Assembly (NCBI RefSeq): GCF_018143015.1
Contig: NC_054749.1
Location: 35,897,000 to 35,960,999 of the forward strand
From: Lytechinus variegatus
Taxonomy: Eukaryota; Echinodermata; Echinoidea; Temnopleuroida; Toxopneustidae
DNA length: 64,000 nucleotides
Reading direction: 5' to 3'
In this document: one piece after another, positions 51,015 to 62,300 of the stretch
Numbering within the stretch: the stretch's first letter is position 1
Layout: the number at the start of each line of letters is the position of its first letter
Program-made: the position numbers and the translations under genes
The notes under the pieces: model-generated
The model's database searches: none
What the model was told of the DNA's origin: nothing
What the model saw: the letters and a program-made list of their open reading frames with translations, nothing else

Positions 51015-54000
51015 ATAAAAGAGGGCAGTGTTAAAAACACTACGGTAATACCTATATAATCTGTTCAGCCAAGCTTTTTTAACTCTTGTTAAGTCTCCAA
51101 AATCTGTAGAATGTGCACATACCAGGATTACAGAGGTCTGAGTGTCACAATTTAATATTTTTTTCCGGAAGACAGCAAATATTGATTTGAATTCGGACAA
51201 TATTCCCTTTGGTAATTTCTTTCAGTTCTGAATAAAATTCCTCCAGATTGTGGAAAAATGCTAAAATTTAGAAAAACAATATTCCAGGAAACGTTACAAA
51301 GTTACATCCCAAAGTTTTGAAAGTGATAAGACAAGCAAATTCCTATTTCTAAACCTTATTCTTTGCATTTCTGTTAACATTTTGCTAACTATGACTGACA
51401 ATTTCTCTGATTTTTCTCCTTTTAAGAAAACAAATTTATCATCATGCTTAAGTTTTCCTGCAATTTTTAGAAATAGAGGCAAAGAAAGAAAATTAGGAAT
51501 TAGGGTCAGTCGGCACTCGTCTTTTGCGGGTCAAATGCGAACAAAAATATAAAAAGTTGCCGGGTTTCAAAGTTCAACTTCAAGCAAATTTCCCCATCAC
51601 AAATTGGTTGTAAATTTGACATAGCAAGTCCCTCAATCACAATTTCAAGGTCAATAATATGCCTATCACTTTTCCGAATATCACGATTGGGAACGGCTGT
51701 ATTTCGGCTTCGATCTCGACGTCACCGTTCGAATCCTCAGCTCAGATATGGCTTACCTTAGCTTTGCCATAATTTTGATATGGACTGATGTCAGTGACCA
51801 AATCATGCAAACAAGTGGCAAACGGGTGAGCTGCCACAGGCAAATCTTTTGTTCGCTAACTTCAGTCTATATCAACAGTACAGGCGCACAGCCAATATTG
51901 GAGACTGTCTCCCATGAGAGAGATTATATCCAATATCAGAGACTTTAAAGTAGACAACCGAAGAATCAAAAGTATTTTATAATGACTTTCTTTGGTCATC
52001 ATTGTAAAGGGGAAGTATTACTACATGTAATCAGATATATAACTTCACCTTTTAAAATAGTGATTAGAGTTTGCAGAAATCAGCTCTCAAAAATGACTTA
52101 TTTTCATGGCATATTTCTGCCTTCGTCCGTCCTCTGGCGAGCTCCAGCTGAGTGACGTCACACCACGAGCAGTGAGCAGCTGAGCTGACAGCAGCCCATT
52201 GAAGACGATCTTTCCAATCAGCGTTTTTTGCTCTTAGAATAGTTTATTCCTCTCAAGATTGGTCTTATTACATAGATAAAAGTTTGAATTTTCTGAACAG
52301 TAAAATGAAATGCACATTTAACATATTTTGGTAACCGATATTTAGCTTAGAAAAAATTATTTGTTTTCAAGAAATATACGTGAATAAACAAAGCATATTT
52401 TCACTTAGAAATCATGCTTGCACCACATTGATATTATTATCAATATAAAGCGTAGACATTCGTCTTCACAACTGAATAAAAATTATGAAATTTAATTACG
52501 TAGCAAGTTCAGGAACCACAAAAAAACACGGCAAATTATGATCGCGAAATGATTGAAATTGCAGTTGGATTGCCGAAGCATTGCGAGGCAACAGCAGCGA
52601 ACGCACTATGTACATATATTGTTATGAACGCGGTATAGGTAAGGACATGGTCTGTGGACAAATCTGTACGCACGCAGATTTTTTTATGAGTGCGGGGATC
52701 CTGGTTCGAAACTCTTTGATTTTTTTTTTGGTTCTGGAATTTTTTTTTTTTAATTATATTCCTTCCCCATTCCTATCAGCTCTTTTTTCTCTTTTTATTT
52801 TCATGTGAGATTCTATTCAGTCCTGTATTTATTAAATCTTACTTCTTAATTGCTGCTTTTGATTTTCAAGTTCTTGATTAGATTCTCTACTTATATTATT
52901 TGGGCAGCGACTCACTCACTCACTGACTGGAGTGGAGCAACACAATGACGACTGCAGTGGACAAAATTGGTCTTTACAGTCCACAATTCAATAAAAACGG
53001 GCAAAGGAACACAGTTCTGATTCACGTTTGGTCTGAAGTTGTCGAAAACAGAAATTGAATATCACATTACATGAAGAAAACGGTAAATTCGGAAGATATT
53101 GAACACTGAGGTCAGTAAGGTGATTCAGTGCATGATGCACAGAGAGATGATGAGCACGTCGATTGTGTGACGTCATTATTCTCGACCGTTTTCGGCTGCG
53201 TGATTGTCGGTCTGGGGGGCTGAGAAGGGTGTCTAATAATTTCATTTCTTGCATTTCCATGACATCTATAAGACTTTTTAGTGACATATTTGTGTATAAA
53301 AAGACAATACCTTTCCATCCATATATAATTTGTCTATAATCATCACTTTCGTGAATTTTCTTTGTGTGTCTACTTTAATAAAGAATTTGGGTATCCAATT
53401 TCAGAGACAGTCTTCAGTTTGGGAGACACATTTCCTTTGTTTACATTTGCTTCAAAAGGATTACCTTGGCGGCAAATAAAAATGTGATAAGCAGATTCCT
53501 CATGAAATATTACCCCTTTTCACAGTCAACTTTGAAAATTCACCGTCTACTTTTTTAAAGGATTTTTGTTGTCATCCACACACAAAACAAATGGGCTTCT
53601 GACAATGGGACAAAAGGTTGGGTGGAAAAAAAATCATGCTTTTGTTGCTGTTTCTTTTGTTCTTTTGCAAAGCAAGTTTCCAATATGGGAGATTGTCTCC
53701 CATATTGAGTCTTCCATATTGGCCGTGCGCCTATATACTGATCATGGCAAAGCCAAAGTAAAGCGAAATGATGTCTGAGCGGGAATTTGAACGATAACGT
53801 CAAGATGAGCCAAAATACAGCCGTTCCCGATCACAATATTTGGAGAAGCAACTGGCATATATTGCTTATTGACCTAAAAGAGAGGAGATATTGTCAAATT
53901 TATTGATGACTTTTTTGTGAACAATTCCTGAGCAGGCACTGCAGAAATTTGCTCAAGCCTCGAACTTGATCTTGAATGAACAGTGGGAAACTGCATTAGC

Positions 54001-54399
54001 ATATTGACATCATTCCTATAATGTGTCAAACCGAGACAGTTCTCATGTCAGAAATTACAATTTAAAGCACAAAGACAAGGTGAAATTTTGCAGTCAATTT
54101 TGGAACGGAGCACGCGGCTCGCCTAGCCCGGTTCTAGCCCGCTGCGGCCCGGCCCCCGGCCCGGAGAGGTCGGGGGAGCTCCTCCTCGAGTTAGTGCTTG
54201 CCACAGGCACAGCCGCTGCCTCGCACGCGACATGACCGTTCTGCTCTCTGCGCCCAATTCTGTTTTGTTAACCAATTTTCCAGCACAACAAAATAAAAAC
54301 TGATGCTCTCAAATTAGTAGGCATACCTACCGACCTGTGACTTTGGAAAATCCTTTCCCGGGTAAAGTGACAACCAATATAAATTCAGTGTTCTCCCGT
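51015..54399. other. Intergenic region upstream of the LRR gene, with an inverted repeat pair
   Basis: 51600-51955 and 53650-53900 are inverted, diverged copies (shared AATACAGCCGTTCCC and GGAGACTGTCTCCC-type words). The same family also occurs near 8050-8210. 52130-52200 is moderately GC-rich, and 54110-54240 is strongly GC-rich with many CpGs. The 5' end of the LRR gene may lie here, but no exon is convincing. On the minus strand ATGGCAAAGCTAAG|GTAAGCC near 51755 looks like a tiny exon, but its phase does not fit. Confidence 0.4.
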
Positions 54400-54408
54400 T
54401 TTCTAATA

Positions 54409-55246
54409 GGCAGTGTATACAGCCACACGCGTGTGTCTTTACCATCCAGCCACACGCGTGTGGTTATATCCCATAGAGATGTATCTCTATGTTATATCCA
54501 GAACACCTATCTGTGGATACCGCCACACGCCGCCAGTAATAACAGTAAAACGCGTGCATATAGGTCTGACCGTCTATATCACGATCAAAATAACCTCATT
54601 TCTTCATTAAATTCTTACATTCTAAACCACTCTGATTTCTTTAAATCGTTTCAATTTCATTCTCACCATCTTCTTTCCTTGCTTTTCTTGTCTTGTTACA
54701 AAAGGCCGCCTGTTAAATAGCAAATTTCCACACTTTTTCTACTTGTCAGCTTGTGTCGATTCTCTACTGACTCTAGGCTATGTGCGTGTACGTGTGTACG
54801 TACGAAACTCGGGATTCGTGCATGCTTAACGCTTGGTACGAAAATTATTCGTACCAAACGTAACCCAAACTGTGTATGTCTACTGCGCTGCGCTAACGCT
54901 GTATGGGTCTGCCACCGTACCGCGAAGGAAGCCAGAATCGACACAAGTAGAAAAAGAGAATTTGCTGTTAAACAGACGACCGTTTGTAACAAGACAAGAA
55001 AAGCAAGGAGAGAAGACGGTGAGAATGAAATTGAAATGATCTAAGGATATCAAAGGGGTTTAGAATGTAAGAATTTAATGAAGAAATGAGGTTATTTTGA
55101 TCGTGATATAGACGGTCAGACCTACATACGTGTTTTACTGTTATTACTGGCGGCGTGTGGCGGTATCCACAGATAGGTGTTCTGGATATAACCACACGCG
55201 TGTGGCTGGATGGTAAAGACACACGCGTGTGGCTGTATACACTGCC
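54409..55246. mobile_element. Foldback element with long inverted repeats and 9-bp target duplication
   Basis: The element starts GGCAGTGTATACAGCC and ends GGCTGTATACACTGCC. TTTCTAATA flanks it directly on both sides (54400-54408, 55247-55255), a 9-bp target duplication typical of Mutator-like transposons. The inverted arms are roughly 350-400 bp. Each arm carries two copies of a CCACACGCGTGTGG-type palindrome near its outer end. The centre (54740-54960) has no convincing transposase ORF. Confidence 0.8.
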
Positions 55247-55615
55247 TTTCTAATATAATAACTCCTCTGCTTTATGGCCTCTACTAGTACGGTATTGGCA
55301 AATTACGCTGCGCTGCAGCAGGAAAAAAAAACACACAACAAGAACAAAACAACAAAATAAAATAGTGGTCGGTGGGGGGGGGGGGGTAGGAATAGGGGGA
55401 AGCGAAGGAGTCAAATCAAGGGATATATGGTTCTTTTATCCTTTTTTTTTTAATAAAGACTGAAATGAGAGCTCTTCCAATCAATTGGTATATCAATTTT
55501 GCTTCCCCGAGTTGAATAGTGATGGGGCAATTCTACACTGAATTTTCTCTAAAGGTAAGCATATTTTTATCCATCTCCTTGGATGACATATTTCTTGGCA
55601 GCAGGTACTGAGGTA

Positions 55616-55893
55616 TCGTGTTATCGTGCCTCAGCTCTGTATTCAGTGCAGCTAGGTGTGAATGCAGTTGGAAAACACTCCGTCCATCGGAAAGGACGCA
55701 TATGTTGGTCCCGTGCATAGGAGAGTCATAACCTATGCACGTTAAAACCAATACACTATTCGTCAAAGAGTAGGGTGTTCACCCGGTGTATTGCACCTGC
55801 CGGTCCCGGTAAAATTCAGGTCAAGTCATTCTTGACGTTCATATGCCATAATAATCAATATAATGATTGTGGGCATTAACGGAAAGACAAGAC
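55616..55893 (+). mobile_element. 5'-truncated SINE copy
   Basis: It matches the body and tail of the SINE at 15043-15436, including AACACTCCGTCCATCGGAAA and CATATGCCATAATAATCAAT. It lacks the tRNA-like head, as expected from truncated reverse transcription. Confidence 0.75.
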
Positions 55894-57454
55894 CTATGTT
55901 CAGGCATGAAAAAATAAGGGGGGGGGGGACAGTAGAAAAGAGGAAGTTGCTAATTTACAGGGGGCATATGATATCTTCTAACAAACCTTGTTTCCTATCC
56001 ATAAAGTTTTCTTTATTTCACAAATAATGAATTTTGCTGTGTATGTGTAACACATTTTGAGCTGGTCAGGACTCACTTAATTACATACTCTTTATATGGT
56101 TCTAGTAATCCTTCCTGCACACAATGTCATTTTTTCAGTCTCTCTCTCTCTCTCAACTCCATTATATAGCTCTCTCTCTCTATTCTTGCTATAGAAGTTG
56201 TCACTTATAGTGACATGAGCTCTCATAAACACTCTACTATATCTCTCACATGCCTTGATATACTGTGTCCCATTCAGCCCCCCCCCCCCCTCTCTCTCTC
56301 TCTCAGGGGCCAAACAAAGGCAATAAGTAGGCTGGGTGGATCATACACATAAGTACCAATATGGTATTCATTGCTTTTATAAAAGCTTTATTTTACATAA
56401 TATTTATATATCTTTCTAAGCTTTTGCTGTTTGGTACGCCCCATACACCACATTCAAAAGTATTATAATAAACCACAGAATATATATGCTTTCATTACAC
56501 TATTCTCTGATTCTCTGATTTACTTAGCAGTAAATATGAGTTTCAAAGTATTAGAATAAGTAAAATTTAACAAAAATCCGTTTTTAGCAGCCATTTTGTA
56601 ATAGCTGAGATGGTGACCATATTAGTCTCGGCACTATTACGGCAAAAGGAACAATTCTATGAAAATCAGAACTGTCAATTTACTTGTCTTGACTTATTTG
56701 GAAGCTGTGAGATTGAGAAAAAGGTGATTTGGAGGCTTTTCTTTAATTTAACTTTTACAAAGGATAAATACCGGTAGATGAAAAAAAAATACAATTTTGT
56801 AAGGTTGGAATGTTAGATGATACCCCAAATGCATAATGAAACCTTCAGTTACGTTTTGAACATGCTTAAACATTGAAAGTGAGTTTGTTTCAAATCCCAC
56901 AGAAAGACCATCTTAGATTCAGGACCAGACAAAAGTCTATTTGCAACCAACCTAAAGCTTTCCAATAAACTTTGTGTTGATTTCAGAGGGGTTTTTTTGT
57001 TGAAATGAAGCTATTACATAAATATCATTCTGATTTTTGTTCATATTTTATGCTTACAAAGTCAATATATGCTTTTACACTAGACTGTCAAACTGAATTT
57101 TCTGACAGATATTCACTTACAGACTAATGAGAATTAATATTTTTATAGATGATTTGTAGCTTCTTGATGAGAATCTTCTGTTTGCCACTTGTTGAATATT
57201 TAGAAACAGCGCAATCACTACAAATACCCATAATCATAATTTTATACCGGTCCTACATGTACAAGTTACAGATAAGAGGGGAGGGGGCAAATTGGACACT
57301 TTTTGTGGACTGTCAGAAAAATTTTCGACAGAAAATTGATTGTGACCTTTGACCTCTTTTTCTTTTTGCTTGTCAGCTTTCCCCATCCCCCAAGTTATTT
57401 TCCCATATAAATAAAGTGTATGACATTTGGTAAGTGGTGGTAAATATTAACCTG
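55894..57454. other. Intergenic stretch with CT-rich simple repeats
   Basis: CT microsatellites lie at 56138-56180 and 56278-56305 next to a C-run. TGACCTTTGACCT at 57343-57355 is an isolated DR1-type word. No gene was recognised. Confidence 0.45.
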
Positions 57455-57645
57455 ATTGTTAAGAAAGCATGAATGCTTGTAAGCAAGCAACCACAGGACC
57501 GACGACTCAAGGGTCCTCTCCAAGGGACCTGGTAATGAGGATTAATGCCTTACCAAAGGGCACTAGTGCACCAAGTGGGAATTGAACCCGGGTCACCGGA
57601 ATCTGAAACCCCCGCTCTACCGTCCGAGTTATAGTGCCTCCTCAC
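57455..57645 (-). mobile_element. Probable SINE with tRNA-like head, minus strand
   Basis: On the minus strand the segment begins near GGAGGCACTATAACTCGGAC and has a B-box-like GGGTTCAATTCCCAC. The body runs left to about 57455. The assignment rests on the promoter boxes alone. Confidence 0.45.
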
Positions 57646-59394
57646 CTTCTGAACCCCCACACCAATCAGATAATTGTTATTCCTATACTTTCACCAAGTT
57701 TGAAATTCATCTATCAAACAGTTCTTTATTTATTATGAGACAGGCAGTTGGAGAACATAGTGTCTTCGGCAACCACCTACGTTGGGCAGATGCATAAAAA
57801 TGTATAGAAATTTCAGATAATTTCTACAATCATTACTCTCTTTTTACTTTTCAGTTTGCCATTTCAAGCATTCCTCTACTACAAAGGGGAAAAATACAAC
57901 TGCATTCCCTCCATAATAAATAGACTACACATAAATTCACATAAACTCTATAATAGCCACAAGACTTTTAAAGCATGAATACAAATAAAATTGTTGCAAA
58001 ATAATATAAATATATGTACAATTAGCCAAACAAATGTGACATAAAAACATGGATCAAGGCACTTCATAACTCTTGTATTCAACAGCATTTTTCATCATGA
58101 AATTGTCCACCTCGCTACACTAAATTTCATTGCTACAAGAGTTTACCATATCCTGTCCATCTATTCTCTCATAATTTTTTTTTAAGTTGATCAGCCTTGT
58201 CAAAGGTATAAGTCTACCATCTCAGAGTCTTTACTGTACATCAAGTCTTGACCGATGGCCAATGAACAAAGCAAGAGAGGGCTAAGGAAGGGAAGGTCTC
58301 CACTGATCCAAAGGTATGGTTAACCTAATGGGCAGGGTACATGCCTTGCTTCTCAGAAGGTAAGTACCCTAGGTACTAAATTTGTTTTCCTCCAATTTTT
58401 TTATTCCTAGCATCAAAAGAGGGTATATTCCATCAATTCAAAGACTACACACCATGAATATTCATAAACATGAATTGTAAAGCCATGAAGTAAATTGCAA
58501 TGACTCCAATAATTAGTCAGCATGGCACAATGGGATCATCATTGTGCTTTACTTGTACAATGGCAAGATTGCAGGTTCAAATCTAAGTATGGGTAAAAAT
58601 TTAACTGGCAGATTTTCTCTTATTCTGCTTAGAATTGAGACAAGACTGTGAAGAAACAAGTCCAAAATTGTAGATTGATTCGCATATTTTGAAAGCAGGT
58701 TGTCTGTGGTATGGAAAGGAAAATAGATAAAAAAAGGTGGGGGGAGAGAGGAAACACAAAAAGGTATCCAGGTAGCCTGTGAGATACAGAGTTCACATAT
58801 TATGACCCAATACAGTCTTGATGCTGAGATGATCAAGTGAAGCATAACAAAGGCGCTTGAAGGGAAGCCTTGAAGTGACTTGAAGAACATTTCATCTCCA
58901 GTTGTATTGCTGCGACAAGATACTAAAGATAAACACACTACAGTTTGTGCAGGCATGTGGAGCCTTACTTTTATTCCTTTGCGAAGGTGCATATATATAT
59001 ACATATTAGAGTACTAAGCAGTCTTCCTGAAACTACTAAGCCTGCACCCTAGTCAAGAAGGCCTTGAAGACATCAAGAGAGTGAGACCAACTGAGCTGGA
59101 TCTTGTTGGAAGTTGTTCCAGTCCTTGCAGGTTCTTGGGAAGACTAAAGAAGCATATAACTGGCTGCTGCAGTTGAATGTCCAGATTGGTGAACTTCATA
59201 CAGAAGAAGACTCCAGAATGTTCTCAGAAACTTGCTCAGGAAGCAGAACTTAGATGCCTCTCCACCCATCAAGAAAGCCAATATGGCAGAAGCAGAGTGA
59301 GTAGTGGAGAAGGACCTGCCTTTGTCAAATAAAGTTTGTTACGGTGCCAACTACAGGAGTCTCAAAATGACACTGTCTTTGGTTCAGTCTAGTG
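57646..59394. other. 3' flank and probable 3' UTR of CEP43
   Basis: The minus-strand CEP43 transcript should end in this stretch. An AATAAA word on the minus strand at 58399-58404 is one candidate polyadenylation signal. 58505-58600 has a weak tRNA-like B-box (GGTTCAAATC). 59040-59335 is more balanced in composition, but no frame is convincing. Confidence 0.35.
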
Positions 59395-62300
59395 TCATAA
59401 GCTTGTAGGTGGGCGAACCTCTTCCATGTAGTCAAATGGACCACTCTGACTTAGCTGAGACACGGTGTGGTCAGATGTCTGGTCATCAAGCTGGAATAAA
59501 AAAAGATTTTTAAAAGATTAAAAATTAAAGGGTTCTACTAATCATCATACAGTTGTGCATATATGTCAGTGAACCCCACCACAAAATGAACTCCTTCATA
59601 CCGAGTGTTAAATGTAACAACAATGTTACTATATGTATGTTCAGTGAGCCTAGAGAATCAAACTCATTATCATTTTGTTTATGCCTTTTCTATGTTTTGT
59701 TCAATAAATTTCCGAATGAAAGTAAGTACAGAGCCAAACATGATATCATCCAAATATTTTTCCTGATAAGCCTCAGTTTGTATTGATAATGTACCAAGCA
59801 TGATTGTTGACCTTTTCCTGACTACGAGGTTGTGTATTGATCTGTGTGATGTTAGAGATGGTCATCGATATATTGACTTACATTGTCTTGACTGCTAGCC
59901 AAAAAGCTTTCATCACCAGATATTTCTTCTGATATCTCCTCTGTGATGCTTGTTGTTGTATTGCTTCTGTTGCTTCCTCTTGGTGTCTGGCTTGGACTGT
60001 CTTGAGAGCTATAGTGATACAAACCATAAACCAGTCAACTGAAGTCCATACCATATCCATTTTCTAAAACCTCAGTTTGACGACAGGCTGATAAAACTTG
60101 TATCAAAAAATGTTAACGAATTCGCGAAAGATCAGATAGACCTTGATTTTAGAGTTATGATACAAGAGGCAACCTTCTTTTACCTTGAAAGGTATCTCTA
60201 CAGGAAATAAGGAGACCGTTTCAAACATATGAGATTGGTGCCACTGCCATAAAAACATAGCTTTTTTCAGGGCTGTCTTCAATATTTTTTAATTTTGAGA
60301 ATGAGATAATAGGTTTAATAGCCAAGCAATATTATGCTAATAGCAATTAAACATAAAACAAATTGAACACATCTATAAAATATAAAAGCTACACGAGTAT
60401 GCTTATTAAACTCCATCAAAATATGTTGAATCATGAAATTGTAAAATCAGTGTCTATATTAGAGGTAATAGACTACCAAGTATAAGTAAGTTTCCCATCA
60501 TTCAAATATTTCAAAATTTGTCAACTGATACTCTTAGCTGGTAAACACTTTGACAAGTGAGTATGAAATGGACAAGCTAACTTTGAAAGATTGTATATTA
60601 ATGCATCCTTTGGCATCCATCCATCCACCCATCCATCCATCCATCCATCCATTCATTCATTCTTATCTTTGGAAGTCATTCATTCATTCTTACATTTGGA
60701 AATCATTCATCCATCCATCCATCTATTCATTCATTCTTACCTTTGGAAGTCATCCATCCATTCATTCATTCATTCTTACCTTTGGAAGTCATTCATTCAT
60801 CCATTCATTCATTCTTACCTTTGGAAGTCATTCATTTATTCATCCATCCATCCATCCATCCATTCATTCATTCATTCATTCTTACCTTTGGAAGTCATTC
60901 ATTCATTCTTACCTTTGGAAGTCATTCATTCATTCATTCTTACCTTTGAAAGTCATCTTCATAACTGGCTTCACTCCTACCACCAGACTTGATAGAAGAA
61001 TCACTTTTCTGTGATGAATCAAAACCCAGCTTAGAGATCTTATTATCTATCTCATCCAGGTCATCCCAGTCAGGTTTACCCGATCCTGTAACTTTAAAGA
61101 GAAATGCCAGTAGTTGCAGTAAACACTAATTTCATGAGAAAGTCTGTAAAACAAGGCTTAATTGTCAGTATATCATCGAGGATCTAGATCTGGTACAGTT
61201 ATACCCTTTTTACACAGGCTAAAATTTCCTTAACCCCGTACTATAGGTGGGGCTAAATGGCAATTTGGCCCCACCTATAGTACGGGGTTAAGGAAATTGT
61301 AGCGTGTGTAAAAAGTGTACGAGTGAAGTACTTGTACTACGAATGATCGACAAAAACCACTAGTCCGGGGTTAGCGAGTTTCGTGTGTGAAAAGCAAGCA
61401 TTCCTTATCCGGGGTTAGCAATAACAATTTGGCATGTGTGAAAAGGAAAAAAAAAAGTACGGGGTTAAGGATAGTACGGGGTTAGCGATAGTCCGGGGTT
61501 AAGGATAGTACGGGGTTAGCGATAGTCCGGGGTTAAGAAAATCCTGTGTAAAAAGGGCATTACATTAACTGAACTTTGTGAAATCTTGAAATCTACGCGG
61601 AAAAAGGTTCACACCGAAGATCCCCAACACAGATAAGCGCACGTGGGACAATGTATAATTATTGCTTAAGAGCGTCGGGCCCGACGCTCTACCCGAATCC
61701 TGTGCTTATTTGCTGATTTCTCAGCAATTACACAATTTCTTCCAGAATCCTTTGGCACATGCGTTTTATTTATACAAACATACACTTTGGTGGTCATTTC
61801 ATTGGATTCTGTACGAACTCATTTTGATATCGTTACCAAAACTAGCATTTACCTTTAATCAATAAAAAATAGATTAATATTCATTAGGTCTTAACCAAAA
61901 ATTATTTAGCCATTTTCAAAGATGAAATTTAGTTATTGTTGTGAATTTCATTTTACATTTCTCATAATAAAAACCTACAGAAATAGATCACATTTGGTAT
62001 CATCAGCTCTTATTAGCACATCACCATTGCTGTGCATGTAACTGTTTTGAGTGAATTTCATTTTTAAATATCATATCTTTCACAATATACATTTGCTTCA
62101 ATGAAATTCAAGTGTTATGGTTCTTCAAATTTTCACTAATTATCAAAATTATGTGATGTATGGGTAGACCAGGGGAATAGTTCATCAACATTTGTCAGGG
62201 GACTATTTTATGACAGTTGTCAGAATTGACAAATCATTTTTTAATTTCTGACAGTTACCATAGTAACAGACACTAGTGCTTCTTGTCCAATTAAAAACTA

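Noticed and set aside
53112..53318. Possible 5' coding exon of the LRR gene (minus-strand frames)
   Set aside because: Two frames are open and neither has matching splice phase or recognisable similarity.
54337..55222. Overlapping open frames on both strands (SHTRV repeats)
   Set aside because: They come from the inverted arms of the foldback element and mirror each other; no conserved domain is seen.
60550..61014. Open frames with HPSIHPFIHS-type repeats
   Set aside because: They run along the plus strand of the ATTC/ATCC array in a CEP43 intron and into the CEP43 exon on the wrong strand.
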